From: Scylla paramamosain
Lineage: Eukaryota; Arthropoda; Malacostraca; Decapoda; Portunidae
Assembly (NCBI RefSeq): GCF_035594125.1
Contig: NC_087173.1
Location: 10,662,486 to 10,726,485, forward strand
Direction of reading: 5' to 3'
Length of the DNA: 64,000 nt
The notes beneath the pieces were generated by a model, which was given only the letters and a program-made list of their open reading frames with translations, searched no databases and was not told the origin of the DNA. The position numbers and the translations under genes were made by a program. Of the stretch, positions 56,295 to 64,000 are shown piece after piece (the stretch's first letter is position 1; each line of letters opens with the position of its first letter).

Positions 56295-56650
56295 AATGGA
56301 GGAGGAGGAGGAGGAGGAGGAGGAGGAGGAGGAGGAGGAGGAGGAAGAGAAGGAACAACAACAAAGAACACAAAGGAAAAAAAAGCATCAGAACTTTAAG
56401 ACTCAACAAGACAACGTATACTAGTAATGACATGATGACCCAAAGGCGAGGCGGAGGATACTGAGGCGAAACTGAGCAATGAAGATGAGGAAAAGGAGGA
56501 GGACAGAGATGAGGAGGATAACCTAACCAGAACGATAACGAGAATTCGGGCCTTGAGGAAGAGAAGGAGAAGGGGGAGGAGGAGGAGGAAGAGGAGGAGA
56601 AGAATCATGGGGGTTAGGAGGAGGAGGAGGAGGAGGAGGATCAGAAGGGT
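56295..56650. repeat. (GGA)n runs upstream of exon B's donor side
   Basis: GGA runs at 56300-56346 and 56575-56640 with purine-rich sequence between. The second lies just inside the intron next to exon B. Confidence 0.85.
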
Positions 56651-56702
56651 GACAAGAAGAGGTAGATGCAGGAAGATGAAGTCCAGGAGTCAAGGCCACC
56701 AC

Positions 56703-56892
56703 CTCGTTGGAGTAGGCGAGGTCCTGCGGCGTGGGCACTGTATTGTTGTCCACGGTATGCGAGACGGCGACCAGGTGCCTTCCACTCGAGCTCTCCGCGT
56801 ACAAGTGCACCGCGGAGTGGAGGAGGGTGCGGGAATGGTACACCTCCACCTCCAGAACCTGAGGGCGGTGCGGCCACGTCTCGTTCACTATC
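56703..56892 (-). CDS. Unrecognised gene, exon B
   Basis: Acceptor CCCTTCTGCAG|G; the first base completes Arg with exon A, then IVNETWPHRPQVLEVEVYHS, then RTLLHSAVHLYAESSSGRHL, then VAVSHTVDNNTVPTPQDLAY and SNE. NET and NNT are potential N-glycosylation sites. The low edge is less sure: GAG|GTGGTG (56703) is the only phase-0 donor nearby that fits exon C; one codon further (56700) is possible. Confidence 0.7.
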
Positions 56893-56904
56893 CTGCAGAA
56901 GGGG

Positions 56905-57406
<502 letters not shown>

Positions 57407-57933
57407 AAAAAGAAAACTTAGCTTTTTATTATAAAAATTCAAGGTTTCCTCCGTTCCTTTTGATATAGATAAATAAGTTTATAAAAGCAGCAACAACAAC
57501 AACAAAAACAACAACAACAACTACTATTACTACAACAATCACGACAACCACCACCACTATAACAACAACAACAACAACTCAACTCTCTCTATCTCTAAAA
57601 AATTCTTCCTCAAAACGACAAAACGAGAAAGAAAAGTAAGAAAAAACATTGCTAACTTTATTTTCCTTCTATTTTCCCTTCCTTGCATGTAATCCTCGCT
57701 GAAAATTCCCCTTTAAAATTAGCAAGTTATTTTACGGTACTGCAAGCGCTTGTTAGTTAGTTAGTGCAGTGATGGGCGGTTAGAAATGGTGGCTGGAGAG
57801 GGGGTGGTTAGGAATGACGTGGAACAATATTACTTTGATGTTGCTTCGCTTGTTACGAGATGAATTTTTGATCTCATGACGTTAAGTAAGAGATGTGGCG
57901 TAAGTTTGGTTGCCTTTGTGCTTTCCCGCCGCC

Positions 57934-58465
<532 letters not shown>

Positions 58466-58614
58466 ATAACACACAAGCTAACTCATTCCATAACACAAAC
58501 AAAAATAATAATAATAAAGAAAAAACGAACATGAAAATACGTCGTTATACAGAACATACATACAAACAAACGTTCATTAGCCCCAGCACCACTAAAATAT
58601 AATTAATAGCTTAA

Positions 58615-58921
58615 CTGAATGAAGGAGGGTGAAGGAAGGGTGTAGGGGTGAAGGAATGGGTGTAGGGGAGTAAGGGTGAAGGAGGGAAAGAAGGTATGGT
58701 GTAAAAGTGTTGGGGTGAAGGAAGGAAGGATTGGCTGTAGGGGTGGAGAGGTGAAGGAAGTGAAGGAGAGATGAAGGAAGGCTGGAGGGGTGAAGTAAAT
58801 GTGAAAGAGGGATGTAAAGGTGAAGGAAGGGTGTTGGAAGAAGAAGGGATTAAGGAGAGGTGTGGTGATGAAGGAAAGGGTGTAAGGAAAGGTGTGGTGG
58901 TGAGGGAAGAGGTGTAGGAGG

Positions 58922-58991
<70 letters not shown>

Positions 58992-59195
58992 TAATAACTA
59001 TACTTCACTACACTTTTGCTACACCCTCTCTGTATTCATTACTCACTCGCTACACCCTGTCTAAACACACTTCACTTTTCCCACACCCTGTCTACAGATG
59101 CATAATTTTTGGTACACCCTGTAGGTACACTTAATTTTTGCTACACTGTGTCTATAGATACGCTTAATTTTTGGTAAAACCTGTCTAGATTCACT
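58615..59195. repeat. Two minisatellites around a (GT)n run
   Basis: 58620-58920 repeats GGTGAAGGAAGGGTGTAGGG loosely. (GT)n fills 58924-58988. 58996-59195 repeats CACTTAATTTTTGCTACACC then CTGTCTA about five times at roughly 40-45 bp. Confidence 0.8.
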
Positions 59196-59235
59196 TCATT
59201 TTTTTTTTTATATATTCTGCTACATCGCGCTCTGT

Positions 59236-59238
<3 letters not shown>

Positions 59239-59307
<69 letters not shown>
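59239..59307. repeat. (CT)n microsatellite
   Basis: Pure CT run, followed by C/T-rich sequence to about 60250. Confidence 0.96.
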
Positions 59308-59313
<6 letters not shown>

Positions 59314-59689
59314 TTCTTTTTCTATTCTTTCTCAGTCCTTTCTTTCTCTAAACTTCTTATTTCCTTTCCCTCCCAAACATTCCTTTCTTTGTCTTCTCAC
59401 TCTTTTCTTCGGCTCTTCTGTCCCTAAAACGCCTTATTCTTTACTTTCTTTCCTAAAATTCCTTTCCTCTTTTCGTTTTTCTCCGTCACTTCCTTAATTT
59501 TCTACCCTTCAAACGCATTATCTTCCTATTCTTCCTCTAATTTCGCGGCTTTCTTTTCCCTGAATCCAATAACTCACTTTCCCTGTCTTAAAATTCCTTC
59601 CTGCATCATTCTTTATCATTCTCTCTCTCCCCGTAACCCCTCTCCACTTTTCCGTCACTATAAAATCCTTATTTTCTTCCATTTCTCGT

Positions 59690-60190
59690 TCTTGAACCCA
59701 GATGGCGTCTCTCTGATTCCATTCCTTCCTAGTCTCCCTCCCGGTAACTCCAACCTTTCCCTTACTAAAATTCTTTCTCCTACACCATTCTTTCTTTCTC
59801 TTCCCTCAACTGGCGCCACTCTGGCTCTCCTCTTTCGTCTTATCCTTCTCCTTACTTTCTCTTACTTGAAACTAGAAGGCGCCTTTCTAGTCCCATTCTT
59901 TCTCAGTCCCTACCATCTCTTCCTTACCCAAAATCCCTCTCTCTTTCCTCCCTCTCTTATTCTTTGAAACCAGATGGCGTCTTTCTCAACCCATTTCTTC
60001 CTAGCCCGCCTCCCAGTAACACACGTCTTTCCTTTACCAAAATTCCTTCTCCTCCATTTCTCATTTTTTCAACCAGATGGCGACTTTTTGAACCCATTTC
60101 TTCCTAGCCTCTCTCCCAGTAACTCCCATATTTCCTTAACTAAAAATCCTTCTACTATATTCTTTCTTTCTCTCTAAACTGGCGCCAGCG
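59690..60190 (+). repeat. Tandem repeat, period about 100 bp, with CCAGATGGCG in each unit
   Basis: Units begin at about 59695, 59868, 59967 and 60070 with AACCAGATGGCG(T/A)CTTT ... CCCATTTCTTCCTAG, and share CTCCCAGTAACTCC and TTACTAAAAATCCTTCT. A second motif AACTGGCGCCA occurs at 59809 and 60177. The background is C/T-rich. Confidence 0.75.
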
Positions 60191-60488
60191 TGCTCCTCCT
60201 CCTCCTCTTCTTCTTAATCCTCCTACCCCTCCTCCTCTTCCTCCTCCGTCTGGCAGCGGCGGTGAGGAATCGTAACTTGTCCCAAAACTATCGTACACTT
60301 TTGCCTTCACCACTAAACCGTAAGAAGAGAAAGAGAGGAGAAGGAAAGTAGGGCGCGACCGAACCGTTCCGGACAGTAAAAGAAAACGGTTATTTTTCCC
60401 CGAACGATTAATACCATTCGATATTCCCTCTTAAGACTGCCGCCAGATGCCGCGGCTGTTATTTATGTTAGAGGGGGTTGGTACTAAT

Positions 60489-60490
<2 letters not shown>

Positions 60491-60530
<40 letters not shown>

Positions 60531-60582
60531 GTTAGAAGAAAGAGGTTTAGGTCTGCAAGGGGCATGGAATGTGATACAGTGC

Positions 60583-60650
<68 letters not shown>

Positions 60651-60985
60651 CGGTTGATGGATGAAGGAGTGGCAACAAATATTGGTAGTAATAGTATAAC
60701 TGCTGCTGCTGTTGTTGCTGTTGGGTGGTGGTGGTGGTTGTGGTAGTAGGGCAGGCAGCAACCGTGGTAATGATAGTGATGGTAGTGATACCTGTAGTGG
60801 TGATAGTGTAAGTGGTGGTGTTGGTAGTAGTAGTAGTAGTAGTAGCGGTGGTGGTGGTGGTGCTGGTGTCCTGATTTCTTAAAATAATTGCCATAGGTCC
60901 GAAGTTTTGATTGACAAGCTAGGGCAGGAGGAGGAGGAGGAGGAGGAGGAGGAGGAGGAGGAGGAGGAGGAGGAGGAGGAGGATA
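60491..60985. repeat. (CT)n, (GTA)n, GGT-rich and (GGA)n cluster
   Basis: CT 60491-60525, GTA 60583-60650, GTA/GGT mixed 60820-60865, GGA 60930-60982. The Tyr/His/Thr-run frames on the minus strand are artefacts. Confidence 0.93.
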
Positions 60986-60999
60986 AAGAAAAAGAGGAC

Positions 61000-62440
<1,441 letters not shown>

Positions 62441-62488
62441 CTTAAATTTTCTTCTCTTCACAATTCAGTTACTTCAATCTCATCGCTT

Positions 62489-62664
62489 ATTGGTCAATGG
62501 ACCCCAGAATTGTGACGTCCTGGCCTAGCTAAGCTTCCTGATTGGCTCCTGCCAGTTGTCGGACCCTTGCGAGCCTCCCATTGGCTGGCTAACTAGTGAC
62601 GTCATCCAGTACGTGAACCCTCATTGGTGAATTAGAATCAGGCGTGGACTCTGATAAATAAAGG
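62489..62664 (+). promoter_or_regulatory. Promoter-like block: CCAAT boxes, CRE sites, TATA-like box
   Basis: Four inverted CCAAT boxes (ATTGG at 62489, 62541, 62580, 62623; two more at 62787 and 62816) are spaced 39-52 bp. A half/near CRE (TGACGTC at 62513), a perfect palindromic CRE (TGACGTCA at 62597) and a TATA-like GATAAATAAAGG at 62653 complete it. This order (NF-Y and CREB/ATF sites, then TATA) would fit a plus-strand promoter, yet downstream is only (GA)n, (GT)n and the antisense exon A. It lies in the intron between exons A and B. Confidence 0.4.
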
Positions 62665-62665
62665 G

Positions 62666-63003
<338 letters not shown>

Positions 63004-63223
63004 AAAAAATAAAAAAAAATAAAGCTACACAAGAAAAAAAAACACCAAGAGAAAGAAATGCCCTCACAAAACAAAACAAAACAAAACAAAAATATAACTA
63101 AATAAATAAAAAAATACAACTGAACCCTCAAATAATAAAAAAAACCTTTATAAACTCAGAAAAACATCACAACACCTAAACAAAAACACAATCAGATAAC
63201 AAACAACAGTGGTCAAGTCAAAC

Positions 63224-63435
63224 CTGTGCGTTGCCATCTCAGCCTTGTAGATGTCCGCGTTGTCACCAGGAGAGACGAGGTTGGGCACAATGCCGTAGAG
63301 GGAGCGCACGGTGGCTGGGTCAACGGCTGTGGGTCTGAATGGGCCTGTGAGCACTGCCATGGTGGTGTAGTGATGAGCCTGCACCACGCGAATGCCGAAT
63401 GTGAGCTCCACCCGGATGTCCCGCTCGATAAATGT
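63224..63435 (-). CDS. Unrecognised gene, exon A (first exon visible in the window)
   Basis: Acceptor GCCTCCCACAG|ACA, donor CACAG|GTTTGA, 70 codons plus two bases. It encodes TFIERDIRVELTFGIRVVQA, then HHYTTMAVLTGPFRPTAVDP, then ATVRSLYGIVPNLVSPGDNA, then DIYKAEMATH. It opens in phase 0 with no start codon, so the gene continues beyond the right edge. With B-E it gives 335 C-terminal residues. The glycosylation sites and Cys content suggest, but do not prove, a secreted or membrane protein. Confidence 0.72.
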
Positions 63436-63459
63436 CTGTGGGAGGCGAGACAGGTGGTG

Positions 63460-63640
<181 letters not shown>

Positions 63641-63689
63641 GCATCTGTTAACTCAATTCTTCTTTCTATATCCGTTTTTTGAAGATTAC

Positions 63690-63882
63690 TGCCAGGTGAT
63701 GATTTGGCCACGTAGTAAGAAGAGAAGACCAAGAGCCGATTAAAGGAGCCTGGAGAAAAGCAATTGAAGGAGGGGCGGAATTGCGGCAGACCTGCAAAGG
63801 ATGAGAGGCACAGAGGAAGATGCAAGGGACAGAAACAACTGGAGGAGACTCGTGCATGGCGCCGACCGCTCCTTCTAGGGTA
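63690..63882 (+). mobile_element. LINE C-terminal fragment
   Basis: The plus strand reads FGHVVRREDQEPIKGAWRKA, then in another frame RMRGTEEDARDRNNWRRLVH then GADRSF and a stop at 63878-63880. This matches the WxGH ... D..(D/N)W R.L end of arthropod non-LTR proteins. A frameshift separates the two parts. Confidence 0.5.
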
Positions 63883-63883
63883 G

Positions 63884-64000
63884 TGGTTCTCAACATTTTC
63901 TAAGTTCCTACACCATTCCGGGAGCCTTTGAGAAGTTCATGTACCCTCACGCCCAGGTTAATTATATAATTAGAAAAAATCACGTTTTTCTCTATTTTGA
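63884..64000 (+). mobile_element. Left end of a hAT (Charlie-like) element, cut by the window edge
   Basis: TAGTGGTTCTCAACATTTTC resembles the CAG-GGTTCTCAAC terminal repeats of hAT elements, and the following text (TTGAGAAGTTCATGTACCCT) has the style of such MITEs. The other end is outside the window. Confidence 0.45.

Overview
The window looks like nuclear DNA from an arthropod, most likely a decapod crustacean. Genes are split into short exons by long introns. Microsatellites are extremely dense: (GA)n, (CA)n, (AT)n and many trinucleotides. There are several transposon classes (CR1/jockey-like LINEs, Tc1/mariner, pogo-type MITEs, PIF/Harbinger, hAT-like), and scattered stretches of TTAGG-like sequence. 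The species is an inference. Nothing bacterial, viral or CRISPR-like was seen.

Two multi-exon protein genes are supported, both on the minus strand. (1) A complete-looking heparan sulfate 2-O-sulfotransferase (Hs2st; pipe/HS2ST family) has eight coding exons from 26110 down to 13848. All splice phases agree and give a 410-residue type II Golgi enzyme. A candidate first exon at 31763-31794 joins in frame. (2) The 3' part of a second gene has five exons at 63435-63224, 56892-56703, 52180-52048, 44016-43859 and 42604-42290. Phases agree at every junction and give the last 335 residues of a protein I do not recognise, ending in a Cys-Gly-Gly tail. Its 5' end lies beyond the right edge.

Region by region: 1-9 kb is mostly AT-rich non-coding sequence with a minisatellite, a 438-bp pogo-type MITE inside a larger inverted repeat, and a broken Harbinger transposase. 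9.7-11.5 kb is a TIR element with a second TIR element nested in it. 11.7-13.4 kb is a 5'-truncated LINE with an intact reverse transcriptase reading frame. 13.8-31.8 kb is Hs2st. Its last intron carries, on the opposite strand, a GNAT-type acyltransferase gene or pseudogene, and also an ideal heat-shock-element array. Other Hs2st introns hold a Tc1/mariner pseudogene inserted in an older repeat, an old copy of the LINE tail and several tandem repeats. 29-41 kb is intergenic and full of repeats. 42-64 kb is the second gene, whose introns are mostly microsatellites, long purine tracts and minisatellites. One of those minisatellites is a reiterated copy of an exon's own 5' splice site. Another intron holds a block with four CCAAT boxes, two CRE-like sites and a TATA-like box.

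No new multi-gene system was found. The observations most worth following are the splice-donor minisatellite, the unrecognised Cys-Gly-tailed protein, the CCAAT/CRE block, the heat-shock-element array beside the nested GNAT locus, and the simple-sequence insert in the Hs2st stem.
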